Below the pieces are notes generated by a model, which saw nothing but the letters and a program-made list of their open reading frames with translations, did no database searches and had not been told where the DNA came from. The position numbers were made by a program, and so were the translations under genes. Below are positions 1-10,322 of a stretch of 64,000 nt of DNA, piece after piece. How positions within the stretch are numbered: position 1 is the first letter of the stretch; each line of letters opens with the position of its first letter. Source of the stretch: Thalassomonas sp. M1454 (GTDB taxonomy: Bacteria; Pseudomonadota; Gammaproteobacteria; Enterobacterales; Alteromonadaceae); contig NZ_VKDD01000009.1 in assembly GCF_007097525.1 (NCBI RefSeq), positions 62,001 through 126,000 on the forward strand, in the 5' to 3' direction.

Positions 1-1362
1 CTGCGAGATCGTTCAAATACTCCTTTAATTGTTGAAGGTGAAAACCTTACCGAAAAAGTACAAGCTGCATTAGCTCAAATTAAAGACTTCAGCGAACGTA
101 TTAGAACGGGAACTTGGAAAGGCTATTCAGGTAAACGCATTAAAGATGTGGTTAATATTGGTGTTGGTGGTTCTAATTTAGGGCCACAGATGGTGACTGA
201 AGCCTTAAAGCACTACAGCGATCAAAGTGTTAGGGTGCATTATGTATCTAACGTTGATGGTACTCAAATTGCTGATATTTTAAGACCTCTTGATCCTGAA
301 AACACCTTATTCATTATTTCGAGTAAAACCTTTACTACCACCGAAACCATGACCAATGCCCAAACGGCAATGAAATGGTTGGTAACATCTGCATTTGATG
401 AAAAAGCCATCGGTAAACATTTTGTGGCAGTGTCATCAAATAAAGCAACCGCCTGCGAATTTGGTATTGAAGAAGAGAATATCTTTGATATGTGGGATTG
501 GGTTGGTGGTCGTTTTTCATTGTGGTCAGCAATCGGCTTACCAATTGCTCTTGATTTAGGTTTTGACAAATTTGTCGAGCTACTCGAAGGTGCTTACGAA
601 GTAGACCAACACTTTAAAACCGCGCCTTTAGAAAAAAATGCACCAGTAATTATGGCTCTATTAAGCTTATGGAATTGCACATTTTTAGGTTCGCAATCAC
701 AAGCTATATTACCTTATGACCAACCATTGCATAAATTAACGGCTTATCTACAACAAGCAGAGATGGAAAGTAATGGTAAGTCGGTTAACTGGCAAGGTGA
801 TGAAGTGGACTACCCTACCGTACCTTCAATTTGGGGTGAAATAGGTATTAATGGTCAGCATGCCTTTTATCAGTACTTGCATCAAAGTAATAACGTTGTA
901 CCAGCTGATTTTATTGGCTCTGTCGCATCAGTTACTCCTGTTAAAGGCCATCACGATACATTAATGGCTAACTTTTTTGCACAAACAGAAGCACTAATGG
1001 GTGGTGTTGATGAACAGCAAGTACGCGCTGATTTGAAAGCAAAAGGACGCAATCAAGAATACATTGATAAAGTTGCTCCACATAAAGTGCATAAAGGTAA
1101 TCGCCCAACTAACACGATTTTAATGGACCAAATAGAGCCACGCTCTATTGGTAGTTTAATTGCCTTATATGAGCATAAGATTTTTACTCAAGGAATCTTA
1201 TTGCAAATATGTTCTTTTGACCAATGGGGTGTTGAGTTAGGTAAAGGCTTAGCCAATAACATCTACGATGAACTTAAGTCGGATGTTATTGATGGCAAGC
1301 ACGATAGTTCAACTCAAAATTTAATTAACTATTATAAAGCAACTAAAGCTGCTAAATCATAA
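1..1362 (+). CDS. pgi: Glucose-6-phosphate isomerase, 3' part (5' end outside window)
   Basis: This enzyme interconverts glucose-6-phosphate and fructose-6-phosphate in cytoplasmic glycolysis/gluconeogenesis. The reading frame is open from base 1 and encodes 453 residues before the TAA; the family is usually about 550 residues, so roughly 100 N-terminal residues lie upstream. Visible family signatures are the sugar-phosphate-binding stretch VNIGVGGSNLGP at codons 50-61, ISSKTFTTTET, the PGI signature-like GGRFSLWSAIGLP, and the C-terminal FDQWGVELGKGLA motif. The ATG at 148 is internal to the protein, not a start. A strong terminator follows directly, so pgi probably ends its own transcript. 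Identification is very secure. Confidence 0.97.
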   Translation: MRDRSNTPLIVEGENLTEKVQAALAQIKDFSERIRTGTWKGYSGKRIKDVVNIGVGGSNLGPQMVTEALKHYSDQSVRVHYVSNVDGTQIADILRPLDPENTLFIISSKTFTTTETMTNAQTAMKWLVTSAFDEKAIGKHFVAVSSNKATACEFGIEEENIFDMWDWVGGRFSLWSAIGLPIALDLGFDKFVELLEGAYEVDQHFKTAPLEKNAPVIMALLSLWNCTFLGSQSQAILPYDQPLHKLTAYLQQAEMESNGKSVNWQGDEVDYPTVPSIWGEIGINGQHAFYQYLHQSNNVVPADFIGSVASVTPVKGHHDTLMANFFAQTEALMGGVDEQQVRADLKAKGRNQEYIDKVAPHKVHKGNRPTNTILMDQIEPRSIGSLIALYEHKIFTQGILLQICSFDQWGVELGKGLANNIYDELKSDVIDGKHDSSTQNLINYYKATKAAKS

Positions 1363-1397
1363 TTCAAACAATTAGCTTTAAGCTATTGCCTCAATCT

Positions 1398-1427
1398 AAA
1401 GCACAGTATTTTTACTGTGCTTTTTTT
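1398..1427 (+). terminator. Rho-independent terminator after pgi
   Basis: An 11-bp perfect stem (arms 1398-1408 and 1413-1423, AAAGCACAGTA type) with a TTTT loop is followed by a run of T. It lies 36 bp after the pgi stop codon. Confidence 0.92.
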
Positions 1428-1519
1428 GTTTTATAAAAAGACTCAATGAGCAGAAATTTAATGGACTTGGCATTTGTTACTGCTATGATAAGAATATTAA
1501 TAACTTATTGATTTTTTGT

Positions 1520-4500
1520 ATGAATAACGAATCGTTAATTGCTTTAGTTGTTTTGCTGATCGTCGGCTTAATCTTTGTTGTAAAAAAACTTAGAAACCAA
1601 GCCCATAAAGAAGCCGTAGATATTCTTAATAACAAACGCTCTAGACAGCTGATCACTGGTGCTCTTTCTATCTTTGCCATCATTGTTTTATTTATTATTA
1701 GTTATGGTTTAGACAGAATAAAGCAGCAAATAAATATACAAGCTGTTGCTTCTTTGCAAGCCGTATCTGAAGCCACAGAATCGTCATTACAAGTATGGCT
1801 TGAAGACCGTAAGTTATTACTAAACACACTAACTTCAGATCCTAAAATCAAACGATTAACCGAGCGTTTATTAGCGCTTCCACCTGAACAGATAACTAGA
1901 AGCTACCCACTCTCAGAGCTTCGCCAGTACCACCAAAACTTACCGCAAGAATATAAAAATATTGGTTTTTTTATTATTTCTAAAGATAAATTAAACTACG
2001 CTTCACAACGTGATAGTAACTTAGGTGAAACTAATATTATTCACTTGCAGCGCCCTAACCTATTGGCTCGTGTATTTAACAATGAAACGGTTTTAGTGCC
2101 ACCAATAAAGTCAGATGTATCATTACATGACATACAAAAAGGTTTAGGTGCTCACAATACGACCATGTTTATCGCCGGCCCAATAAACGATGAGCAAGGT
2201 AATGTTATTGCGGCAATGACCATACGTATTGATCCATTTAAAGAGTTTTATAATTTTGCATCAACAAGTCGAGTAGGTGTTTCAGGAGAGACTTACTTTG
2301 TAAATGCGAAAGGACAAATGATTTCTCCGAGTCGATTTGAAAGCCAATTAGCCGAAATAGGCTTATTAGCAGGAGGAGAATCAAGCATATTAAACTTTAC
2401 CTTAGTAGATCCCGGCCACGCTCTTACAGCTGAAAAACCTCTACAGCAAACTAACAAACCGCTCAGCTTCATTGCTAGTGTTAAAAACGTATTGGCTAAA
2501 AATAATGGGTCTAGTGATACAGGTTATAGAGACTATCGTGGTCAAGAAGTGATCGGTTCTTGGCGTTGGAATGATGATTTAGGTTTCGGCATTATTTCAG
2601 AAATAGATGTCGCAGAAGTTCAAAAAGGCTATCAAGAACTTAGGTTCACTATCAGCGCTGTACTACTAGCTATTGTGATCTTAACGTTTTTACTTGGCAA
2701 TGCCGCTTTAAATATATTAAAAAGAATGAACAACCGCTTAAGTCGCTCCAACATTGAGCTTGAGCAAAGAGTTAAAGAAAGAACTAAGAAACTATCTGAT
2801 AGAGAAAGTCGCTTATGGGATCTTTACGAAAACTCACCGGTTGCGCATGCAACTATTTTAAATTCGGGTAAATTTAATAAACACAATAATGTCTTTGCTC
2901 AACTTACCGGCAGAGATCGTGATGAATTTGAACATCTGCATTGGGGGGAACTATTACCGAGTTGTGATGCTAAAAATTGCGATTTAGCAGACGTTGGCCA
3001 CAAGTTATTTAAGCAGGCATTTTCAGGCTTAAGCCAAAAAGATGTATTGATAAATATTCTGCATAAAAGTGGTAAAATTCTTACCGTTTCTACATCCGCA
3101 ATTCCATCTTCTGATAATCAAGAAATAAGAATTTCATTAGTTGATGTCACCGAGCGGGAAAGTGCATTAGAGCGTTTATCACATAATGAAAAACAATTTC
3201 GCTCAATGGTTGGCAATATTCCAGGAGCCGTATTTCGTTTTGAAACAAAAACAAATGCCCCGGTAAAACAAAAAAATAACTTAGTATTTATTAGTGAAAA
3301 AATTGTCGAAATTACCGGGTTTCCTGCCAGTGACTTTATAGGTGAAAAAGCGACACAGCAAATTGAAAACTTTATCAGTAGTGCAGACAAAAAGCGTTTA
3401 GATTTATTAGTACAAAAATCAATTAAAGATGAAAAACCATTTTTACTCGAGCTTAAATTAACTGATCGTAATAATGATAAGAAGATCGTGCAATTAAAAG
3501 CAAAAGCATTGGAAGACAGCGCTAATGAGAAAGTCTATTTTGATGGAGTAATGGTAGATATTACTGATCAAATCAAGCTCCAAAATGAATTATTAGAAAG
3601 TGAAAATAGATTCCGCACTATTTTAGACAGTGTTGCTGATGGCATAGTCGTTATTGATAAAAAGGGCATTATTCAAAACTTTAGCCCAGCAGCCGAAAAA
3701 ATATTTGGCTACAGTGGCGATGAAATTATCGGCGAAAATATAAAAGTGATTCAACCAGATGACGTTGCTCATAGACACGATGATATTTTAAGTAATTATC
3801 ATCCTGGTAAAAAGTCAGCAGTTGTAGGCTCAACAGCAAGTGTTCTTGGTAAACGAAAAAATAATGAGTTATTCCCATTAGAATTATCAGTACGAGAAAC
3901 CGTATTAGATAATGAAATCGTATACATTGGCGTGTTGCGCGATATCACCGAAAGAGCTGAGCAAGAACAATTAATTAAAGAAAGTCAGGAACGTCTTGAT
4001 GCTGCAACATTTGGCGCACGAATTGGTCTTTGGGAGCTTTACCCTTATGAGAAAGTTGCAAGAATAAACTCAGTAAGCGCAAACTTATTAGGCTATAAAC
4101 AAGTTGATAATAGCAACAGTAAAGACGAATGGTTTACTATAGACGATAGTGGTGAAGTATTTAATCAATTATCACATCCTGATGACAGAGAGCCAGCACA
4201 ATTGCATATGAAAGATTGTGTTGAAGGACGTACCTCAGAGTTTAAACAAGAAATTCGCTTTAAGAACTTCCATGGCGATTATAACTGGATTTTAGATATT
4301 GGTCGGGTAACAGAATACGATGAGAACAATCGTGCAATTCGTATTTCTGGCGTTCATATTGATATTACTGAGCGCAAGCAATTAGAGCTAGATTACGCAC
4401 AAGCACAAAAAGCAGCCGAAGATGCAAATAAGGCGAAATCAGATTTCTTAGCGAATATGTCACACGAGATCCGCACCCCGATGAATGCCATTATTGGTAT

Positions 4501-6607
4501 GTCACATTTAGCTTTAGAAACCGATTTAGATAGAAAACAACGTAACTACGTAGATAAAGTTCATCGTTCAGCTGAATCGTTGCTTGGCATCATAAATGAT
4601 ATTTTAGACTTTTCTAAGATAGAAGCGGGCAAACTTGACGTAGAAACCATTGAGTTTAATTTAGGTGATGCGTTAGATAATTTAGTTAATTTTGTCAGCA
4701 TTAAAGCTGAAGAAAAACAACTGGAACTACTGTTTGATATAGAGCCAGAATTACCAATGGACTTAATTGGTGATCCACTTCGTTTAACTCAAGTATTAAT
4801 CAATCTAGCCAATAATGCCGTTAAGTTTACCTCTGAAGGTGAAGTAATTCTCAGCATAACCAGTAAATTCATTAATTCAGATTACGTTGAATTAAAATTT
4901 GCCATTACCGATACTGGTATTGGTATGACCCAAGATCAACAAGATAAATTGTTTCAACCATTTACTCAAGCAGACGCATCTACCACCCGTAAACACGGAG
5001 GCACAGGCTTAGGGTTAGCTATTTCTAAAAAGTTAGTCAATTTAATGGGTGGCCAGATTGAATTAGAGAGTGAATTAGGTAAGGGCTCTACCTTCTCATT
5101 TACTATAACCTTAACTCGCCAAGAAGAAAGCAAGCGCAAGACGTTAAAACCAATCTCTGAATTGAATAAAATTTTAGTAGTTGATGATAATACTCATGCC
5201 AGAGAAATATTTTCAAAAATGCTGCAAACTCTAGGCTATGAAGTTACCGCTGTAGGATCTGCATCACAAGCATTAGTGTTATTACGAGATGCTGATGCGG
5301 CAAAACCATATCAGCTGGTTCTGATGGATTGGCAAATGCCAACGATGGACGGTATTGAAGCCATAACCATAATAGAAAATAAATTAGACTTAAAAAATCC
5401 ACCTAAGATATTCATGGTGACAGCCTTTGGTAAAGAGGAACTCAAATTACAACTTGGAGATTTAAATGTTGAAACAGTGTTAACCAAACCAGTAACTGCC
5501 TCTTCGTTAAATGATGCAATTATGGATGCTATGGGACGAAATCAACATAGCTCTATTGACTTAGGTTCACGACAAAACAAATCGAAAGACTCTATTGCCT
5601 TACTCCAAGGGGCGAATATTCTTGCAGTAGAAGACAATGAAGTTAACCAAGAACTAATTCAAGGGTTACTTAACAACAACGACATAAAATGTACTATTGC
5701 TAGCAATGGCCAAGAAGCTATCGACATATTAAAAGAAGTAACATTCGACGGCGTATTAATGGATTGTCAAATGCCGGTTATGGATGGTTATACCGCAACT
5801 AAAATATTGCGTGAAATGCCTGAATTTAGCAAGCTTCCGATAATAGCGATGACCGCAAACGCGATGTCAGGTGATAGAGAAAAAGCTTTGGCTTGTGGGA
5901 TGAATGATCATATTCCTAAGCCAATCAATGTCGCATTAATGTTCCAGACCATGGCTAAATGGATTTCGGTTCAATCAAACAATAATAGTGAAGCTATTAG
6001 TAATAATCTGCAAATTGATATTGATTTACCTAAGCGCCTAAATACTATAGATATTGAAGACGGCTTAAAGCGTACTATGGGAGATAAGCAGCTTTATGTG
6101 AAGTTATTAGCCAAGTTTGTCCATGGCCACAAAGACTTTGCTGAGCAATTCAATCAAGCGATGACAGACAATGATATAGAGCTAAGTACGCGTTTAGCTC
6201 ATACGTTAAAAGGCTTAGCAGGAAATATTGGCGCTATTGATTTACAAAACTCAGCGAGTTTATTAGAAGCGCAAGCGCTCAACAGTAGTATTTCTACTCC
6301 ATGTGTACTCGAAGTAGAAATGAGTTTGGAAAAAGTAATTGTAGAGCTAACTGAATTACTCGAAAATTTAAAGCAACAAACAACCCCGCAACAATCGACA
6401 AGCAGTAACGTCGATATTAGCGAAATATTACAAACCTTACTGCCGATGCTTGAAGATTATGATACGCAAACCACTGACTATCTCATTGCTCATGAGCAAA
6501 GCCTACAAAGTAGTGGCGGCAGAAAATGGTTTGTTAGCCTACAAACTGCCGTTGAAAATTATGACTATGATACAGCAACAGCTTTAGTCCAAGAGAAGTT
6601 GAGTTAA
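1520..6607 (+). CDS. Hybrid sensor histidine kinase with dCACHE, PAS repeats, two receivers and Hpt
   Basis: A 1695-residue membrane sensor of the BarA/unorthodox type. The ATG at 1520 (MNNESLIAL) is preferred over an in-frame TTG at 1508. Order seen: two N-terminal hydrophobic segments (about residues 7-24 and 47-63), a periplasmic double-CACHE-like region (65-380), a further membrane segment, a coiled coil ([15 protein letters not shown]), about four PAS-type segments ending in DVTERE/DITDQ/DITERA/DITERK linkers, a HisKA box SHEIRTP with phospho-His 982, a HATPase with the N box (NLANNAVKF) and G boxes, a first receiver with Asp 1270, a second with Asp 1415, and an Hpt domain with His 1561 in AHTLKG. 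All phosphorelay residues are present. No response regulator with a DNA-binding domain lies next to it, so the output is unknown. Confidence 0.93.
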   Translation: MNNESLIALVVLLIVGLIFVVKKLRNQAHKEAVDILNNKRSRQLITGALSIFAIIVLFIISYGLDRIKQQINIQAVASLQAVSEATESSLQVWLEDRKLLLNTLTSDPKIKRLTERLLALPPEQITRSYPLSELRQYHQNLPQEYKNIGFFIISKDKLNYASQRDSNLGETNIIHLQRPNLLARVFNNETVLVPPIKSDVSLHDIQKGLGAHNTTMFIAGPINDEQGNVIAAMTIRIDPFKEFYNFASTSRVGVSGETYFVNAKGQMISPSRFESQLAEIGLLAGGESSILNFTLVDPGHALTAEKPLQQTNKPLSFIASVKNVLAKNNGSSDTGYRDYRGQEVIGSWRWNDDLGFGIISEIDVAEVQKGYQELRFTISAVLLAIVILTFLLGNAALNILKRMNNRLSRSNIELEQRVKERTKKLSDRESRLWDLYENSPVAHATILNSGKFNKHNNVFAQLTGRDRDEFEHLHWGELLPSCDAKNCDLADVGHKLFKQAFSGLSQKDVLINILHKSGKILTVSTSAIPSSDNQEIRISLVDVTERESALERLSHNEKQFRSMVGNIPGAVFRFETKTNAPVKQKNNLVFISEKIVEITGFPASDFIGEKATQQIENFISSADKKRLDLLVQKSIKDEKPFLLELKLTDRNNDKKIVQLKAKALEDSANEKVYFDGVMVDITDQIKLQNELLESENRFRTILDSVADGIVVIDKKGIIQNFSPAAEKIFGYSGDEIIGENIKVIQPDDVAHRHDDILSNYHPGKKSAVVGSTASVLGKRKNNELFPLELSVRETVLDNEIVYIGVLRDITERAEQEQLIKESQERLDAATFGARIGLWELYPYEKVARINSVSANLLGYKQVDNSNSKDEWFTIDDSGEVFNQLSHPDDREPAQLHMKDCVEGRTSEFKQEIRFKNFHGDYNWILDIGRVTEYDENNRAIRISGVHIDITERKQLELDYAQAQKAAEDANKAKSDFLANMSHEIRTPMNAIIGMSHLALETDLDRKQRNYVDKVHRSAESLLGIINDILDFSKIEAGKLDVETIEFNLGDALDNLVNFVSIKAEEKQLELLFDIEPELPMDLIGDPLRLTQVLINLANNAVKFTSEGEVILSITSKFINSDYVELKFAITDTGIGMTQDQQDKLFQPFTQADASTTRKHGGTGLGLAISKKLVNLMGGQIELESELGKGSTFSFTITLTRQEESKRKTLKPISELNKILVVDDNTHAREIFSKMLQTLGYEVTAVGSASQALVLLRDADAAKPYQLVLMDWQMPTMDGIEAITIIENKLDLKNPPKIFMVTAFGKEELKLQLGDLNVETVLTKPVTASSLNDAIMDAMGRNQHSSIDLGSRQNKSKDSIALLQGANILAVEDNEVNQELIQGLLNNNDIKCTIASNGQEAIDILKEVTFDGVLMDCQMPVMDGYTATKILREMPEFSKLPIIAMTANAMSGDREKALACGMNDHIPKPINVALMFQTMAKWISVQSNNNSEAISNNLQIDIDLPKRLNTIDIEDGLKRTMGDKQLYVKLLAKFVHGHKDFAEQFNQAMTDNDIELSTRLAHTLKGLAGNIGAIDLQNSASLLEAQALNSSISTPCVLEVEMSLEKVIVELTELLENLKQQTTPQQSTSSNVDISEILQTLLPMLEDYDTQTTDYLIAHEQSLQSSGGRKWFVSLQTAVENYDYDTATALVQEKLS

Positions 6608-6628
6608 ATACAACTTAGTTATATTAAC

Positions 6629-6658
6629 AATGCCCTATTTATATAGGGCATTTTTTTT
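6629..6658 (+). terminator. Rho-independent terminator after the hybrid kinase
   Basis: Ten-bp stem AATGCCCTAT / ATAGGGCATT with a 4-nt loop followed by eight T residues, 22 bp after the kinase stop codon. Confidence 0.92.
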
Positions 6659-6753
6659 GAAAAAAATATTTAAATTTAGCCTTTAGTCTACTTTTATGAT
6701 CTGGTCTAACCTGTTAACCTAAAATATTACAACTTGTTAACATCGAGGTTAAA

Positions 6754-8067
6754 ATGCGCATTGTAGAAATATTACTAGTAGAAGCTCCCCATAAGCCTGG
6801 TTACATGGCTAAAGTTTTAGGTGTCATCGGCAGCTTTGGTGCGACTGTTGAAGGTTTAAATGCAGTTAGACGCCTCGATAAAGATACAATTTGGGAAGTA
6901 ACCGTTGAATATGATGACTCACTTAGTATTGAAGACTTGTTTGAGCAAATAAATCAATTACCAGAAACTTGTATTACCGGTAAATCTGACAGGGTTTTTA
7001 ATCGCCATAAACAAGGGAAGATTCAAACTATATCAAGGGTTACTATTGATTCATTAGAAATTTTGCGTGATGTTTACACGCCAGGTGTCGCCAGAGTATG
7101 CCAAGCAATTCAGCAAAGTCCTGAAAAAATTAAAGAATTTACTAACATTCAAAATACCGTAGCCATAGTTACTAATGGCACTGCTATTTTAGGGTTAGGT
7201 GATATAGGACCTGAAGCGGGATTACCTGTAATGGAAGGTAAGGCTGCAATTCTTGCTGAAATAGTCGGCTTGTCAGGCGTGCCTATCTTATTGAAAGAAA
7301 AAGATCCGCTTAAAATAATTGAAATTGTTGAAGCAATCTCTCCATCTTTCGGGGCTATCTTGCTTGAGGATATTAAAGCACCAGAGTGTTTTACTATTGA
7401 AGAAGAGTTAATAAAACGAGTAAATAAGCCGGTATTTCATGATGACCAACATGGTACAGCCATGGTAGTGCTTGCCGCCCTTCTTTCAGCAACCAAACAA
7501 TCTGGAGTAGATTTAAAAGAGAAAGTATTTGGTCAAATTGGTTTAGGTGCAGCAGGTATGGGCATTTGTAACTTACTCTCTGAATACGGGGTAAAACAAG
7601 TTGTCGGCTGCGACTTAAATGAAGACGCACAGAAAAAACTACGTTCACTTGGCGGTAATCCAATGAGCCTTGATGAAGTTATGGCAACAGCTGACGTTGT
7701 AGTTGCTACAACAGGTGTAAAAGGCTTAATAAAGCCTGAAATGGTGCGTGAAGGCCAAATAATAATGGCATTAACTAATCCTGATCCTGAAATTGAGCCA
7801 AGTGTAGCGTTAGAAAATGGTGCCCTATTTGCCACCTGCGGCAAGGTAGTAAACAACATGCTCGCTTTCCCTGGTTTATTTAGAGGAACCTTAGATGCAG
7901 GAGTCATAGAGATCACTCATCAAATGAAAATAGCCGTATCTGAAACTTTATCTAATTTGGCACGAGAAGGCGCATTAGTACCAGCCTCATTAAACAAAGA
8001 CGCACATGATAAAGTTGCTAAAGCTGTATATAACGCAGCAATTAAGCAAAAGAATGAATTTTTATAA
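6754..8067 (+). CDS. NAD(P)-dependent malic enzyme with N-terminal ACT domain
   Basis: Oxidative decarboxylation of malate to pyruvate, 437 residues. Residues 1-75 (MRIVEILLVEAPHKPGYMA...) look like an ACT regulatory domain, suggesting allosteric control by a small ligand. The rest is a short prokaryotic malic enzyme: the DVYTPGVARVC substrate segment, GTAILGLGDIGPEAGLPVMEGKA, the metal-binding EDIKAPECF and HDDQHGTAMV motifs, and a Rossmann glycine motif GQIGLGAAGMGI for the dinucleotide. Whether NAD or NADP is used cannot be read reliably. A ribosome-binding AGG lies about 8 nt before the ATG. It is flanked by terminators, so it is probably monocistronic. Confidence 0.93.
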   Translation: MRIVEILLVEAPHKPGYMAKVLGVIGSFGATVEGLNAVRRLDKDTIWEVTVEYDDSLSIEDLFEQINQLPETCITGKSDRVFNRHKQGKIQTISRVTIDSLEILRDVYTPGVARVCQAIQQSPEKIKEFTNIQNTVAIVTNGTAILGLGDIGPEAGLPVMEGKAAILAEIVGLSGVPILLKEKDPLKIIEIVEAISPSFGAILLEDIKAPECFTIEEELIKRVNKPVFHDDQHGTAMVVLAALLSATKQSGVDLKEKVFGQIGLGAAGMGICNLLSEYGVKQVVGCDLNEDAQKKLRSLGGNPMSLDEVMATADVVVATTGVKGLIKPEMVREGQIIMALTNPDPEIEPSVALENGALFATCGKVVNNMLAFPGLFRGTLDAGVIEITHQMKIAVSETLSNLAREGALVPASLNKDAHDKVAKAVYNAAIKQKNEFL

Positions 8068-8090
8068 ATCAGCTGTAGTGGTTCACATAA

Positions 8091-8116
8091 AAAAGCCTAC
8101 AATAATGTAGGCTTCC
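8091..8116. terminator. Bidirectional terminator between convergent genes
   Basis: Eight-bp stem AAGCCTAC / GTAGGCTT with an AATAAT loop. A T-run follows on the minus strand (A-run on plus), so it best serves the leftward peptidase gene but also lies just after the malic enzyme stop. Confidence 0.85.
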
Positions 8117-8144
8117 TATTTAACGCTGATAAAGATTCATCAGG

Positions 8145-10115
8145 CTAATCTTTTAAATGCTTTGCTAAAAAGCGCTCCACTTTGCGATAAAGGTTATAAC
8201 GATTATCTTGGTCTATAAAGCCATGAGCTTCATCTTCTTCAATAAGTGATTCATATGGGTAGCCCATTTCATCTAGCTTTTTAGATACCGCTTCATATTG
8301 CTCAATAGGAACCCTTCTATCAACTGCGCCATGGACAAAAAATAAAGCCGCTTTAAGCTTATCTAAATGATAAATAGGAGAACGCTCTTTAACGAATTCT
8401 TCATCATAGGCATTCCAAGCTCTTTCTAAAAATCGTCTACCAGCATCATATAACCGGGTATCACTCTTGTCCTTTTGAATAGCGATATCGTACACACCTA
8501 CATATGGTACAGCACACTTATATAAGTCTGGCTCTTTAACCACGCCCATTAAGGCTGCATAACCACCGTAACTTGCGCCATAGATACAGATCTTTTCTTT
8601 ATCTGCAATACCTTCTTTAATTGCCCAGTGAACCGCATCAGTAAGATCGTCTTGCATCTCCTTACCCATTTTAAGATAGTGATCATAATGGAAACGATTA
8701 CCTCGACCACCAGAGCCGCGGTAGTTAACTTGCATTACGGCATAACCTTTATTGGCAAAAAATTGAGCCTCACCATCATAGCCCCAATCATCAGTTACTC
8801 CATAAGGGCCACCATGTACAACCTGCACTAATGGTAGGTTTTTAGACTTACCTTTAGGTAAAGTGAGATAACCGCGAATTTCTAAACCATCTCGAGCAAT
8901 AAAACTAAATGGTTTCATATCTGCAAAATCACTTTCTTTGCGCTCTGGCGCTTTACTTAACAAGAAAGATAAGGAATTTTTCTTAGTATCAAATAAATAG
9001 TATTCGCCGGCAACTTTATCGCTATATACATAAACCAACATAGTTGCACCATCTTTGGTTCGTCCCTTTAACACAACTTCTTTATTTGGAAATGCTGCAG
9101 ATAAACTTTTACGAATATTCACATCTGGGTGATCGTTAGTAAGGTAACTGGTTTCAATATATCCAGGCATTCTTTTTATGCCGAGCAATACTGAGTTATT
9201 AAAATCTGTAGAATAAAGTTTAGACGTTACCTCTGCATCTCCCTCAAGCGGTAAGATAGTTTTAAACCTTTTGCTGTCTGGATTGTATAATTCAATACCT
9301 TTTTCCGTTTGAATATAAAGTTGCTTATTATCAGCGGCAATATCAATAGTTTTAAAAGTTGAATTACCTCTTTTTTCAGACTCTTTATCTACAATAGTTT
9401 TATGTAACTGCCAATCTTCATCTTTGCTTGCACGATAATAAAATGTACGTGTATTAATATCGGTATCTTCGTCGTACTGCCAATGAATGTAGTATCGAAT
9501 AACATTATCATGATCTAAAACAATTGAAGAATTTGCTTCATTGCTTTTGGCAAACTCTCGTTGGTGTCCGGTAAATGTATTAACTTTATATATGGTTGAG
9601 TAAGCGCTGTTACGAATATACATCAGTACATATTTTTCTTCGTCCGGTAGAATATCGATAAGTTGTGATATTGCTCTTCTACCGACAGCTTTACCTGGTT
9701 TAGCAGGAGTGGGAATTAGCTGTCTTTTTTTTGAACCATCGACATTAACTGCAAATAAAAAACCTGTATCAGCCGGTTGGTCTAATGGACCAACTCTGGT
9801 GTACATTTTAACAATGACTCGATCATCAGAAACCCAATCAATTACTCCTACATCATTCTCATCACCAAAATGATTTATGGATAATATTTTATTAGTTTTA
9901 GTCTCCATAATGGCTAAGCGTAAAGCTCCATCCATTCGAACTTTTGCGGCTAAATACTCGCCGGTAGGGGAGATTTCCAAACCACTAAAGTCGGTATATT
10001 TAAAGAATGATTCAACAGGTAAATTTGGTGCGGTTTTAATATTAGCATTTACTGGCAAAGAGAATATAAAGTAAAAACTAAATAAACAAACTATAAGATG
10101 ACTAAGTTGTTTCAA
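8145..10115 (-). CDS. Secreted S9-family prolyl oligopeptidase-like peptidase
   Basis: A 656-residue serine hydrolase with an N-terminal signal peptide (LIVCLFSFYFIFSLPVNA). Residues about 30-380 form a beta-propeller-like region, and the last 250 residues are an alpha/beta-hydrolase domain. The catalytic triad is visible: Ser 515 in GASYGGYAAL, Asp 599 in VHGAVDRRVP, His 631 in EDEAHGF. The sequence also has HGGPYG, the oxyanion segment common in S9C peptidases. It probably cleaves short peptides in the periplasm or outside the cell. It is transcribed leftward and terminated by the shared hairpin before the malic enzyme gene. The family call is secure; the substrate is unknown. Confidence 0.93.
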   Translation of the reverse strand: MKQLSHLIVCLFSFYFIFSLPVNANIKTAPNLPVESFFKYTDFSGLEISPTGEYLAAKVRMDGALRLAIMETKTNKILSINHFGDENDVGVIDWVSDDRVIVKMYTRVGPLDQPADTGFLFAVNVDGSKKRQLIPTPAKPGKAVGRRAISQLIDILPDEEKYVLMYIRNSAYSTIYKVNTFTGHQREFAKSNEANSSIVLDHDNVIRYYIHWQYDEDTDINTRTFYYRASKDEDWQLHKTIVDKESEKRGNSTFKTIDIAADNKQLYIQTEKGIELYNPDSKRFKTILPLEGDAEVTSKLYSTDFNNSVLLGIKRMPGYIETSYLTNDHPDVNIRKSLSAAFPNKEVVLKGRTKDGATMLVYVYSDKVAGEYYLFDTKKNSLSFLLSKAPERKESDFADMKPFSFIARDGLEIRGYLTLPKGKSKNLPLVQVVHGGPYGVTDDWGYDGEAQFFANKGYAVMQVNYRGSGGRGNRFHYDHYLKMGKEMQDDLTDAVHWAIKEGIADKEKICIYGASYGGYAALMGVVKEPDLYKCAVPYVGVYDIAIQKDKSDTRLYDAGRRFLERAWNAYDEEFVKERSPIYHLDKLKAALFFVHGAVDRRVPIEQYEAVSKKLDEMGYPYESLIEEDEAHGFIDQDNRYNLYRKVERFLAKHLKD

Positions 10116-10276
10116 AAGAACTCCATTTCGATAAGTTATTATTTTACGGTATATTTACCTATTAACTTAAAAAATAAAAGAGTCTATACATCAAATTATT
10201 ATTGAATTTATATTTAATATGCTAAATCGCAATTACTTTTCATATTAAATACAGAAAATTAATGGGGTTGGTAATA

Positions 10277-10306
10277 TAGTTCAGTTCATAGTTATGAACT
10301 GAACTA
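10277..10306. other. Perfect 14-bp inverted repeat
   Basis: TAGTTCAGTTCATA and its exact reverse complement are separated by 2 bp. It sits between the peptidase start and the stop of the large cytochrome gene. On the minus strand it lies just after that gene's stop, but the T-run precedes the stem rather than following it, so terminator function is uncertain. The rest of 10116-10322 is AT-rich and shows nothing else. Confidence 0.7.
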
Positions 10307-10322
10307 AAAAATCTTGCTGAAA